The translations under genes were made by a program, and so were the position numbers. Under the pieces are notes generated by a model. The model searched no databases, was not told the DNA's origin, and was given only the letters and a program-made list of their open reading frames with translations. From Chthoniobacterales bacterium (GTDB taxonomy: Bacteria; Verrucomicrobiota; Verrucomicrobiia; Chthoniobacterales; DYNR01), in assembly GCA_026418675.1 (NCBI GenBank), contig JAOAAX010000003.1, positions 90,676-154,675 on the forward strand: a stretch of 64,000 nt of DNA, in the 5' to 3' direction. Positions 37,759 to 46,764 of the stretch are shown one piece after another (position 1 is the stretch's first letter; every line of letters begins with the position of its first letter).

Positions 37759-39115
37759 ATTGGCCCGGAACTATGGTGAAGAGGTGGCTTTCGTTGGGGG
37801 ATGGCCTGCTCCGGAAGAAAACCTTCTTCGGATCCGTTTTCGGGAAGTCCCGAAGATTCTTCAGAAATTTGGAGGTGGCTTTCCTCCGAGTGGATTATTT
37901 GCAACGCGTTCTCAAACGACATTAGCCCACGCACTTGCATTAATGAGCGCTGCTTATCGGGGGCTAACTGTTTTTCCGTTAAGCGCACGTGCTTCGAGGC
38001 GTGAAACAGGACAGCTTGCTCTTCTTTATCGGGTGTCAGTTATTTGGGAGGATGGTAGCATGCATCCATTGCATGGTGCAGGTAGGAGGAATGGGGCTAG
38101 TCTTTCGGGGGAGGGGGTTTTGATTTCGACGTCTGGTAGCGCGGGTAAGCCAAAGATAGTTTTTTTGACCTGGGAATCGCTTTTTTGGAATGCACGTGCT
38201 GCAAATGAACGGGTTAGGGTGGGGGTAGGGGATATGTGGTTTGTGGATTTGCCGCTTTGGCATGTAAGCGGCTTATGTGCAATGGTGAGAGCTTTAGAAG
38301 CAGGCGCGACGGTGTGCCTTGCCGGTGGGCCAGAAGAGCAGGCCACGCATCGTTCTTGTGTTCCAACACAACTGCGGCGGTGGCTCGATTCTGGTAGGAC
38401 TCCTGGGATGCTTCGTGAGCTGTTGGTTGGGGGGGCTAGCATGCCTGCAGGAATGAGGATAGAAGCATCCCAAAAAGGCTGGCCGGCACGGGCGACTTAT
38501 GGTTTGACGGAAGCTGGATCACAAGTTTGCACCGGAGAGAAGGTAGGCATGCCAGGGGAAGACCTTGTTAGTTGTGGGAAACCGCTTGAGGGTTGGGAAA
38601 TCCGTTTAATTGACGGGGAGATCTGGATCCGGGGTAAAGGGCTTTTTGCGGGTTATGTCAAACCAGAAGGGGATGTGGTGAGTGAAAAATGCGAAGGGGG
38701 TTGGTTTGCAACAGGAGACGTTGGCGAATGGAATGAACGAGGCGAATTGCGGGTATTAGGGAGGCGCGATCGAATGATTCTCTGCGCTGGCGAAAAAGTT
38801 TACCCAGAACGAATTGAAGCTGAGTTGAAGGCTTTAAAAGGGATTCGACAGGTTTTCGCGCTTGGCGTTGAGGACCGCGAATATGGACAAAGGGTGGTTG
38901 TATTTGTGGATGGGGAAGGGGAAGTAGGAAGATGGAAGGAATATCTTCGGGAGAGAGTGAGCGGCCTTGAAATGCCGGTCCGTTGGTATCGGTGGCCAGT
39001 AGAAAACGTTCTGCAGGATAGCTCAGCAGGGACTATGAAACCGCAAGGAAAATTTTTTGAGGAATTGTTGGCAAGAGGGACTGTGGGGACATATAAGCTG
39101 GAGGAGATAGGATGA
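37736..39115 (+). CDS. menE: o-succinylbenzoate-CoA ligase (AMP-binding)
   Basis: 459 aa; 'VLISTSGSAGKPKIVFLTWESLFWNARA', 'ATYGLTEAGSQV', 'GWFATGDVGEWNERGELRVLGRRDRMILCAGEKVYPERIE'; overlaps menC. Confidence 0.85.
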   Translation: MFRDWIDKLARNYGEEVAFVGGWPAPEENLLRIRFREVPKILQKFGGGFPPSGLFATRSQTTLAHALALMSAAYRGLTVFPLSARASRRETGQLALLYRVSVIWEDGSMHPLHGAGRRNGASLSGEGVLISTSGSAGKPKIVFLTWESLFWNARAANERVRVGVGDMWFVDLPLWHVSGLCAMVRALEAGATVCLAGGPEEQATHRSCVPTQLRRWLDSGRTPGMLRELLVGGASMPAGMRIEASQKGWPARATYGLTEAGSQVCTGEKVGMPGEDLVSCGKPLEGWEIRLIDGEIWIRGKGLFAGYVKPEGDVVSEKCEGGWFATGDVGEWNERGELRVLGRRDRMILCAGEKVYPERIEAELKALKGIRQVFALGVEDREYGQRVVVFVDGEGEVGRWKEYLRERVSGLEMPVRWYRWPVENVLQDSSAGTMKPQGKFFEELLARGTVGTYKLEEIG

Positions 39116-40185
39116 AATGGTCTTTTTCGATTGGTAAAGTAGCGGATATAGATATCCGGATTCACATAACTTTTTTACTTTTGCTTCTGCTTGTTGGCTG
39201 GTCGAGTTATCAAAACGACGGATTGATTGGGGCATGGGCAGGTATTTCGTTTATTTTGCTTCTATTTGGGTGTGTTTTGTTGCACGAACTGGGGCATGCC
39301 TTTGCAGCGCGAGCTTTTGGTATCCGGACGCCTGATATTACCCTTTTGCCGATAGGAGGAGTTGCACGGCTTGAAAAGATGCCGCGCAATCCGATCCAAG
39401 AGCTTGTGATAGCAGCAGCGGGCCCGGTTGTTAATGTTGTAATAGCTATAGGTTTGTATTGGTTAATTGGCAGGAACGCTATGTTTTGGAGTTTGGAAGG
39501 ATTTGAAGTTGTAGGGCCGGGGCAAATTTTGGTAAAGCTTTTGTTGGCAAATGTTTATTTGGTTCTTTTTAATTTGCTGCCGGCTTTTCCAATGGATGGG
39601 GGACGAGTTTTGCGGGCAACTTTGGCGGTTTTTTTGCGATACGACAGGGCTACCGATGTTGCTGCTTTTATTGGTCAGCTTATAGCGATCGTGTTGTTTG
39701 CGCTTTCCGTTCTTTGGGGGCAACTGTTATTGGGATTAATTTCAATTTTTGTTTTTCTCGGAGCACGGCAAGAAGCTGTCTTGGCGAAAATTCACGAGGC
39801 AATGCCTGCGAATATACCTATTCGGCAGGCGATGATTACTCAATTTTCGTGCTTGCCAGCAGAAGCACCACTTTGGCGTGCGCGAGAATATGCTTCGCAG
39901 ACTATGCAAACTCTTTTTCCCGTTGTTCGTGAAGATTTGCGATGTGTGGGGGTCTTAAGTCGTGAGGAATTGATGCAGCCAGCGGATTCTGTGCGTGACT
40001 TGCGACCGATTTCTCAAGAAGCAAAGCCGGTTTTGGAAATTTTTTCTGATGAGCCTTACTTAGAGGCGGTTGAGAAAATGGAAACTGGAGGGCATAGCGT
40101 AGCTGCAGTTGTAAATGAGAACAGGCAATTGGTTGGATTGGTGACACTTGCTGCTTTGCTTGAACGAGGAAATGTCCGCCGCTAA
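39112..40185 (+). CDS. site-2 protease family (M50) with CBS-like C-terminus
   Basis: 357 aa; 'LLHELGHAFAARAFGIRTPDITLLPIGGVARLEKMPRNPIQELVIAAAGPVVNV...LLPAFPMDGGRVLRA'; ATGA overlap with menE. Confidence 0.9.
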   Translation: MKWSFSIGKVADIDIRIHITFLLLLLLVGWSSYQNDGLIGAWAGISFILLLFGCVLLHELGHAFAARAFGIRTPDITLLPIGGVARLEKMPRNPIQELVIAAAGPVVNVVIAIGLYWLIGRNAMFWSLEGFEVVGPGQILVKLLLANVYLVLFNLLPAFPMDGGRVLRATLAVFLRYDRATDVAAFIGQLIAIVLFALSVLWGQLLLGLISIFVFLGARQEAVLAKIHEAMPANIPIRQAMITQFSCLPAEAPLWRAREYASQTMQTLFPVVREDLRCVGVLSREELMQPADSVRDLRPISQEAKPVLEIFSDEPYLEAVEKMETGGHSVAAVVNENRQLVGLVTLAALLERGNVRR

Positions 40186-40232
40186 GACAAGCCTTGGGTG
40201 TTTAAAGGGAAGAAACTGACCTGGTATAAGTT

Positions 40233-41168
40233 GTGGTGTCAGTAGTTTGGCATCTGATCCGAAAAGTTGCGGAGATGTTGTTTGTAATGTTTGTTGTGGT
40301 GAGCATCACGTTCTTTTTGATACGCCTTGCTCCGGGAGGCCCATTTGATTCGGAAAGAAAACTGCCAGCGGAGATTGAACGCGCTCTTTTAAAGAAATAC
40401 AAATTGGACGGGCCTCTTTGGGAGCAGTATCTCTATTACTTGAGGGATGTAGTTCGGGGTGATTTGCGGCTTTCGACGAAGTATCGCAACCGGAGTGTTA
40501 ATGAGTTGTTGGCCCAGACGTTACCGCTGACGATGGGCCTGGGGTTGACAGCTTTTTTGCTTGTGGTGACAGGGGGGGTGACACTTGGGGTAATATCAGC
40601 TTGGAAATATGGTGGGCTTATGGATGCATTAGCGATGTTTTTTGCATTACTTGCAATTTCGCTGCCGTCGTTTGTGCTCGGACCGATATTGATACTTGTT
40701 TTTAGTTTTTGGCTGGGGTGGCTTCCGGTAGGGGGGTGGGGAGAACTCCAGCACTTGGTTTTACCGGCTATTACACTTGCGCTCCCTTATATGGCATACG
40801 TTGCGCGTTTGACTAGGGCAGGCATGCTTGATGCGCTGGAGATGGAATTCGTGCGAACGGGACGAGCTAAAGGGCTTAGTGACGCTGTAATTGTATGGAA
40901 GCATGCAATGCGTGTGGGTTTGTTGCCGGTGGTTAGTTATCTCGGGCCTCTGGCTGCACACTTGTTGACAGGCTCGATTGTTGTTGAAACGCTTTTTAAT
41001 ATCCCTGGGGCGGGCGGCTTTTTTGTTTATTCAGTTCTGAACCGCGACGGTTTTTTGCTGGGGGGAGTGGTGATTGTGTATTGCGGGTTGTTGGTGGTTT
41101 TCAACGCTCTCGTAGATTTGATTTTGCGGATTCTTGATCCGCGGATAAGCAGTGATGAGAGAATTTAG
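40233..41168 (+). CDS. ABC transporter permease, OppB/DppB family (GTG start)
   Basis: 311 aa; 'ITFFLIRLAPGGPFDSERKLPAEIERALLKKYKLDGPLWEQYLYYLRDVVRGDLRLS'. Confidence 0.9.
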   Translation: MVSVVWHLIRKVAEMLFVMFVVVSITFFLIRLAPGGPFDSERKLPAEIERALLKKYKLDGPLWEQYLYYLRDVVRGDLRLSTKYRNRSVNELLAQTLPLTMGLGLTAFLLVVTGGVTLGVISAWKYGGLMDALAMFFALLAISLPSFVLGPILILVFSFWLGWLPVGGWGELQHLVLPAITLALPYMAYVARLTRAGMLDALEMEFVRTGRAKGLSDAVIVWKHAMRVGLLPVVSYLGPLAAHLLTGSIVVETLFNIPGAGGFFVYSVLNRDGFLLGGVVIVYCGLLVVFNALVDLILRILDPRISSDERI

Positions 41169-42072
41169 GAAAAGACTCTGGCGTGACTGGAAATTTCGGG
41201 TTTCGGTGGTTGTTCTTTTGGGATTACTGATTAGTTCTAGTGTGGGTATGGAGTTGATGGACAAAGCAGCAGGGGAGCCTGGTCCGATGCAGCAATCTCC
41301 ACCCACAATGGAACACTGGTTTGGGACGGATTTAAACGGGAGAGATTTGCTATATCGCCTTTTAGTAGGGCTGAGGGTTTCCTTTTTAGTTGGATTGGCT
41401 GGAGCTGGGGTGAGTTTCCTCGTAGGAACTACTTACGGACTCATAGCTGGGTGGTTTGGAGGATGGATAGATAATCTGATGATGAGGATTGTAGATATTT
41501 TGTATTCTGTTCCGCGGTTGGTTTTTCTTTTAATTTTAATTCACAGTTTTTCTGAGCAGGTTGGGGAATTAGGGGCTGCTCTAGGTTGGAGTTGGTTGCA
41601 GCGCTGGGGGAAAGTGATGATTTTGGTTTTGGGGCTGGGTTTGACGGAATGGTTAACGATGGCGAGAATAGTGCGGGGGCAGGTTTTGAGTTTGAAATGG
41701 CGTGCGTTTGTTGAAGCAGCACGTGCGACAGGTGCAGGGGTGGGTTTGATCCTTATTCGCCATATTCTTCCCAACCTAGGTGGGGTTATACTTGCCTCCC
41801 TTTCACTGACCGTACCTTCGGTAATTCTGGATGAGACCTTTTTGAGTTTTCTTGGCCTAGGAGTCGAAGCCCCCCTTGCGAGTTTGGGAACATTGTTAGC
41901 AGATGGCGCAGCAGCAATTAATCCAATTCGTTCCCGCTGGTGGCTTTTGTTTTTTCCTGCAGCTGCGCTCGTGCTCTTGTTGTTCTCACTTTACACGATA
42001 GCCGATTGCTTTCGGGATGCTTTGGCAAAGCCTTTGCTTGCTGAGAAGAAGGTTAATAAGAAGAAATTTTAG
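41152..42072 (+). CDS. ABC transporter permease, OppC/DppC family
   Basis: 306 aa; 'HWFGTDLNGRDLLYRLLVGLRVSFLVGLAGAGVSFLVGTTYGLIAGWFGG...FVEAARATGAGVGLILIRHILPN'. Confidence 0.9.
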   Translation: MMREFRKRLWRDWKFRVSVVVLLGLLISSSVGMELMDKAAGEPGPMQQSPPTMEHWFGTDLNGRDLLYRLLVGLRVSFLVGLAGAGVSFLVGTTYGLIAGWFGGWIDNLMMRIVDILYSVPRLVFLLILIHSFSEQVGELGAALGWSWLQRWGKVMILVLGLGLTEWLTMARIVRGQVLSLKWRAFVEAARATGAGVGLILIRHILPNLGGVILASLSLTVPSVILDETFLSFLGLGVEAPLASLGTLLADGAAAINPIRSRWWLLFFPAAALVLLLFSLYTIADCFRDALAKPLLAEKKVNKKKF

Positions 42073-42452
42073 AATTTGCTTCAGCTGGCTCACTAGAAAC
42101 TTCCTCGGGAGCGTGCGCTCAAAAAAATTGGCTGAATTTGACTTTGTCGTCTTATTCCGCTTATAGCTTGATATAAAAGCGGTCTAAATTCGGGTTGATT
42201 CTTTTATTGATTTTAAATGATACGTTTTTTCTGAACAGCTTACTGTTGTTAGGTTGCTCTAAGCAAAAAAAGTGTAGAGTTTTTTTAAAGTCTCAGTGCG
42301 ACTTCTGAATTTTATAAACGAGTCCGCTTGTTTGGGTATTAAAATTTTAGTTTTAGCTTGGTCTTTAATTCCTTGCTCAGAGCATGGAGTTCGCGGAGGG
42401 GCATTGCCTGCAGTTTCTCGCGCGGTGTGGGCTTCAGCCCCAGCAGCCCTTC

Positions 42453-43436
42453 CTACGTCCGAATCTCCCCAATCAGTTCTCCAACCTTCTGGCCTTCCGC
42501 GCGTCCTTCTGCGCGGCCCTCCATGCGTCCTTTCTCTAAACCTTTGGCAAGTCCTCTCTCCAATCCCTTTTTCTCTGCTTCTGTGCGAATTTCCTTCTTC
42601 GCCTTCTCGTAAGCCTCGGAGAAAGCCTTTTTGTAGGCTTTTTTGTAGGCTTCTTCATAGGCTTTTTCGTAGGCTTCTTCGTAGAGGAGTTCTTCGAGGT
42701 CGCTGAGGATTCTCATGGTGGAGCCATGGAGAGAAGAGAGCAGGAATTCTTTGAAATGCAAGAGGTGGAGTTTTGGGAGGCGCTTCATGGGGCCCATGAC
42801 GCGGAGGAAGTCGGCCAGTTGTTTAGGCTTCCAGCCCAAGGCCTTTGCTTCCGAGAAGAGTTGCTTGGGGGCTTGGAGGAGGAGGGCTGGCTTGCCGCGG
42901 AAGCGGAGTGCAGCCAGTTGGAGACGGACGACCATCGCTGCAAAGGAGGAGGAGTTTTTGCAGCGGTCTTCCAGTTCGAGGAGCTTGCAGATGGGGAAGC
43001 GGAAGGAGAGTTGGCAGTCGAAGATTTGGTAGTGGAACTCTGAAGGTTTCCAGTTTGGGTTGAGGTCGGTGAGGACGGCAGCGGGCAGGAGGTTATCTTT
43101 GTATTGCTGGAGGAGGGAAGAGAAGTAAAGGAACATGCGGAGAGGGAAGGAGTGGTGGGGGTGGGCTTGGATTTCCAGCAGGAGGAGGTGGTGGTGAGGG
43201 TGGCCGTTGCGGAGGTGGACGCGGAGGAGAGCGTCCACGATGCCTTTTGGGTGTGGAGGGGATTCTGCGAGGGAGGAGGGAGGGGGAAGGGTTTCCTGGG
43301 AGAGCCAGGTGATGGGTTTGTCCCAAGCGATTTCGGAGGCGATGGGAGGGAAGAAGAGGTCGAGAAATTCGCGCAGGTAGGTCTGCAGCGCCTCCTTCCA
43401 CCCAAGATCATAATCAGAGCGAAATGTTTTGTTCAT
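42453..43436 (-). CDS. Rpn-family / PD-(D/E)XK nuclease-like protein with charged repeat C-terminus
   Basis: 327 aa; 'DYDLGWKEALQTYLREFLDLFFPPIASEIAWDKP...VDALLRVHLRNGHPHHHLLLLEIQAHPHHSFPLRMFLYFSSL'; C-term EAYEKAYEEAYKKAYKKAF... GLAKGLEKGRMEGRAEGRAEG. Confidence 0.75.
   Translation of the reverse strand: MNKTFRSDYDLGWKEALQTYLREFLDLFFPPIASEIAWDKPITWLSQETLPPPSSLAESPPHPKGIVDALLRVHLRNGHPHHHLLLLEIQAHPHHSFPLRMFLYFSSLLQQYKDNLLPAAVLTDLNPNWKPSEFHYQIFDCQLSFRFPICKLLELEDRCKNSSSFAAMVVRLQLAALRFRGKPALLLQAPKQLFSEAKALGWKPKQLADFLRVMGPMKRLPKLHLLHFKEFLLSSLHGSTMRILSDLEELLYEEAYEKAYEEAYKKAYKKAFSEAYEKAKKEIRTEAEKKGLERGLAKGLEKGRMEGRAEGRAEGQKVGELIGEIRT
42633..42684. repeat. in-frame 12-bp tandem repeat (RTAGGCTTYTTY) inside the Rpn-like gene
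   Basis: GTAGGCTTTTTT-GTAGGCTTCTTC-ATAGGCTTTTTC-GTAGGCTTCTTC-GTAG. Confidence 0.85.
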
Positions 43437-43911
43437 AATTTCATGTAGGGTTAAAAATAAGGAAAGAAAACAAACGAGGAGTTTGAGAAAATTTCTCGTA
43501 AAAGCAAAGGCGAGAGGTTAGGTTTTGTTTTTTCTGTAAGGAGGAGAGAAATGGGACTAACCTATTTGGTAAGCGTCAAACGGCGACAGGAAGGGAAAGT
43601 GTCTGTTGACTTCTTAAATAATTGGGGAAGAATTGCCTTTACAATCAATCGCTGGTTTTTAGAAAAGAACGGCTGGTGTTTTTTTACTTTTCTTGTGTGC
43701 TTGCCGATTTTCGTTTTCCAGCTATAATTTGATGAAAGTTGTTATTGGAAGGACAATTTCTTGGCTTAGTGTGTGGAGTTTTAATTTCACTACTCAAGGG
43801 GGAATTTTGAGTGTAATGATAAGGGATGAGAGAAGATTATGAGTTTAGAGAGCTGGAGTATGAGGTTTGTTGGTAGAAGTTTGGCTCTATTTTGGAGGGA
43901 TTGAAAATTTT

Positions 43912-45381
43912 TTAAAATTTTTTCCAGAGTGTTGGTGCGAAGAGGGCGAGGAGAGCGAAGAGTTCGAGTCTGCCGAGGAGCATCAATGCTGCAAGGAGTA
44001 AAAGGGAAGGGGGGCTGAGGTTGGCGAAGTTTCCCGTAGGGCCAATGGAGCCGAAGCCCGGGCCGACGTTTGCAAATGTTGTGAGGCAGGCTGAAGCAGC
44101 TTCGGCAAGATTAAGATTGGGGTCGAAGATCCCGATTGCAACGGTAGAAGTGAGAAGCAGAAAAAGAGAGATAGCAATGTAAATGATAGCATCAGCAATG
44201 GACTTTTCATCGAGAATTGAGCCGTCGAGGCGGACTCGGAGGACTTGTTGTGGGCGGAAGGAGTGGATTACTTGACGACCTAATGCTTTGCCGAGGATGA
44301 GCCAACGTCGGACTTTAACAGATCCGGCTGTAGAACCGACACAACCACCAACAAACATAAGTGCCAGGAGAACTGCTTGTGCAGCAGGTGGCCACGTATT
44401 GTAGTCGGCAGTGGAGAAACCCGTAGTTGTCATGATAGAAACGCACTGGAAAAGGGCGTCGCGAAGGTTTTTTAGGAGTGAGTTGTTATTATTTTTTGCC
44501 AGGAGGCTTAAAAAAACAATGATAGTAGCAACGAGCGAGAGAAGTAAATAGAGACGGAATTCTTCATCTTTGAAAATCCGTGTTGGGCGGCCATGGAGTA
44601 GCCAAGTGAAGAGGAGGAAATTGGCGCCACCAGCGAACATGAATATAGTTAACCAGATTTCAATAGCAGGATTTGCGAACCATGCGACACTGGCGTTATA
44701 GGGAGCAAATCCTCCGGTGCTTATTGCAGCAAATGTAAAGGTGGCAGCATCGTAAAGCGATGTCCCTAAAAGAAGCAGGCCGAGAATGCAAATTGCACTA
44801 AGGCCTGAGTAGATCTGCCAAAGTCGAAGGGCCATTTCGCGAATTCTGGAGTAAATTCCTTGGCTGAGTTGAATTGTGGATTCGTGCTGAAAAAGCGATT
44901 TACTGGATTGTCTGGCGGATGAGAGAAGGGCTACAAACAAAACAAGAATGCCGATTCCCCCTAGCCATTGGGTGGTTGCTCTCCAGAGGAGAACTTCTTT
45001 AGGGAAAGTTTCAATGTTCTCCATAGCGGAAGAGCCTGTTGTTGTAAACCCACTGGCGGATTCAAACAAAGCCTGAGCAAAGGTAAGGGAAGGAGAAGAA
45101 AAGCAGTAAGGTAAAGCGCCAAGGAGAGTCGCTAATAACCAGCCCAAACCGACGGTGGCAATGGCTTCTTTCCGGAGGATTTCTTGTGATTCTTTGCGAC
45201 CGACAAAAAACAAAATTGCTGCGGCGAGCCCTGAAATGAGGGTAGAAATTTGGAGTGAATAATCAAAAAAAGAGGACCTGCTTGTTGTGCAAAAGAGCCC
45301 ATAAAGGCCACAAAGGGACATTGCAAATGTGAGAATAAATGCCAACCCACCGAGATTGCGACAGATTGCGCGAAAATTCAT
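43912..45381 (-). CDS. trkH: TrkH-family potassium uptake membrane subunit
   Basis: 489 aa; 'ESASGFTTTGSSAMENIETFPKEVLLWRATTQWLGGIGILVLFVALL', 'FMFAGGANFLLF', 'MTTTGFSTADYNTWPPAAQAVLLALMFVGGCVGSTAGSVKVRRWLIL'. Confidence 0.93.
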   Translation of the reverse strand: MNFRAICRNLGGLAFILTFAMSLCGLYGLFCTTSRSSFFDYSLQISTLISGLAAAILFFVGRKESQEILRKEAIATVGLGWLLATLLGALPYCFSSPSLTFAQALFESASGFTTTGSSAMENIETFPKEVLLWRATTQWLGGIGILVLFVALLSSARQSSKSLFQHESTIQLSQGIYSRIREMALRLWQIYSGLSAICILGLLLLGTSLYDAATFTFAAISTGGFAPYNASVAWFANPAIEIWLTIFMFAGGANFLLFTWLLHGRPTRIFKDEEFRLYLLLSLVATIIVFLSLLAKNNNNSLLKNLRDALFQCVSIMTTTGFSTADYNTWPPAAQAVLLALMFVGGCVGSTAGSVKVRRWLILGKALGRQVIHSFRPQQVLRVRLDGSILDEKSIADAIIYIAISLFLLLTSTVAIGIFDPNLNLAEAASACLTTFANVGPGFGSIGPTGNFANLSPPSLLLLAALMLLGRLELFALLALFAPTLWKKF

Positions 45382-46730
45382 GCAATGACTTTTGAGAAAT
45401 CTTTGCGGGTTTGATCTGCGACAAGAGCGATGACGATATCACCTTCCTGCAATTCGTCGTCGGCAGCGGGGACATTGGCGGTTGAGCCTCGGGAAAGGGC
45501 TACGAGTCCGCTGCCTTCTGGCCAAGGGACCTGAGAGACTCGTTTGCCAACCAGTGGGGAGTTTTTGCGGATGTTGAATTCGACGATTTCGACGCCGCCG
45601 GGGAGTTTTGCCAAGGTGTGAAGTTTCTCGCCTGTGATGAAACGGGCGAGGTCGCGTCGGGTAGCGGTTCGAGGGCTTACGGCACCGGCGATGCCGATGC
45701 GTGGGCCGGAGCGACTAATGACTTCAGCGTAATCGGCGCGGTGGATAATGGTGATGCAGCGGGGAACCCCGAGGTCAGCGGCCTGGAGGCAGGTCATGAC
45801 ATTGTCTTCGTCGTCGTGGCTTGTTGCGACGAAGAAGTCTGCTTCGCCGATTTGTTCTTCGCGGAGGATGCGGGTGGAAGTAGCGTCGGCGTGGATAAGG
45901 GTTGTGTTTTTTAAGAGACGCGAGAGGTATTCGCAGCGGGAGTAGCTTTTTTCGATAATTCGAGTGCGGAAGGGGCCGTTTTCGAGCATACGAGCGAGGC
46001 AGAGTCCATATTCCCCGCCGCCGAAGATGACGACTCGTTTTTCTTCTGTTTTTTGAGGGGATTTTGTTCGGAATGCGAGTAGGGCTTCTTGGAGGGCACG
46101 GGGGTTTCCAAAGAGAGTAACGATGTCGCCGCTAATGAGTTCTGTTGTAGCACGGGGAATTTGCAAATTATTTGCGCGCTGGATGCAGCCTATTCGAACG
46201 CGGGGAGGCAGACCGAGGTTGATTAGTTTGCAACCGTCGGCGCGGGAGCGTGGCTCGACTTCGATTTGCTGGAGTTCAATTTTTCCGCCAGCCATTTCCT
46301 CGACAATGAGGGCGTCTGGGTTGCGGAGGAATTTTGCGAGTTCGACAGCAGCGAGGTGTTCGGTGCTGAAGAGGTAATCGAGGCCGAAACGGGCGCGGTA
46401 ATCGAAGAGCCACTGTTCTTGTTGGACGGAGGCGTGGACACGGGCGACGGCCATTTGGGCGCCGAGGGCTTTTGCGAGGGAGCCCGCGACGAGGTTGGTG
46501 TTGTCGCTACTAGAGAGTGCAACGAAGAGTTCGCAACTAGCGATGCCGGCTTCTTCGAGGGTTGTAACTGAGGAACCGTTACCAATGACGACTCGGGCGT
46601 CAAGTTTTTCGCGGGTTTCGGAAGCGATTGCTTCGTTTGATTCGATTAGGCAGACGTCATGTTCACGCCGAGAAAGTTCCTCGGCCAAGTAAAAACCGTT
46701 TTCTCCGGCTCCTAGAATGATGACGTTCAA
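45378..46730 (-). CDS. trkA: TrkA potassium uptake regulatory NAD-binding protein; ATGA overlap with trkH
   Basis: 450 aa; 'MNVIILGAGENGFYLAEELSRREHDVCLIESNEAIA' plus second RCK 'RVVIFGGGEYGLCLARMLE'. Confidence 0.93.
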   Translation of the reverse strand: MNVIILGAGENGFYLAEELSRREHDVCLIESNEAIASETREKLDARVVIGNGSSVTTLEEAGIASCELFVALSSSDNTNLVAGSLAKALGAQMAVARVHASVQQEQWLFDYRARFGLDYLFSTEHLAAVELAKFLRNPDALIVEEMAGGKIELQQIEVEPRSRADGCKLINLGLPPRVRIGCIQRANNLQIPRATTELISGDIVTLFGNPRALQEALLAFRTKSPQKTEEKRVVIFGGGEYGLCLARMLENGPFRTRIIEKSYSRCEYLSRLLKNTTLIHADATSTRILREEQIGEADFFVATSHDDEDNVMTCLQAADLGVPRCITIIHRADYAEVISRSGPRIGIAGAVSPRTATRRDLARFITGEKLHTLAKLPGGVEIVEFNIRKNSPLVGKRVSQVPWPEGSGLVALSRGSTANVPAADDELQEGDIVIALVADQTRKDFSKVIA

Positions 46731-46764
46731 AGAGGGGTTAGGTTATGGGCGAAGAGGAAATTAG

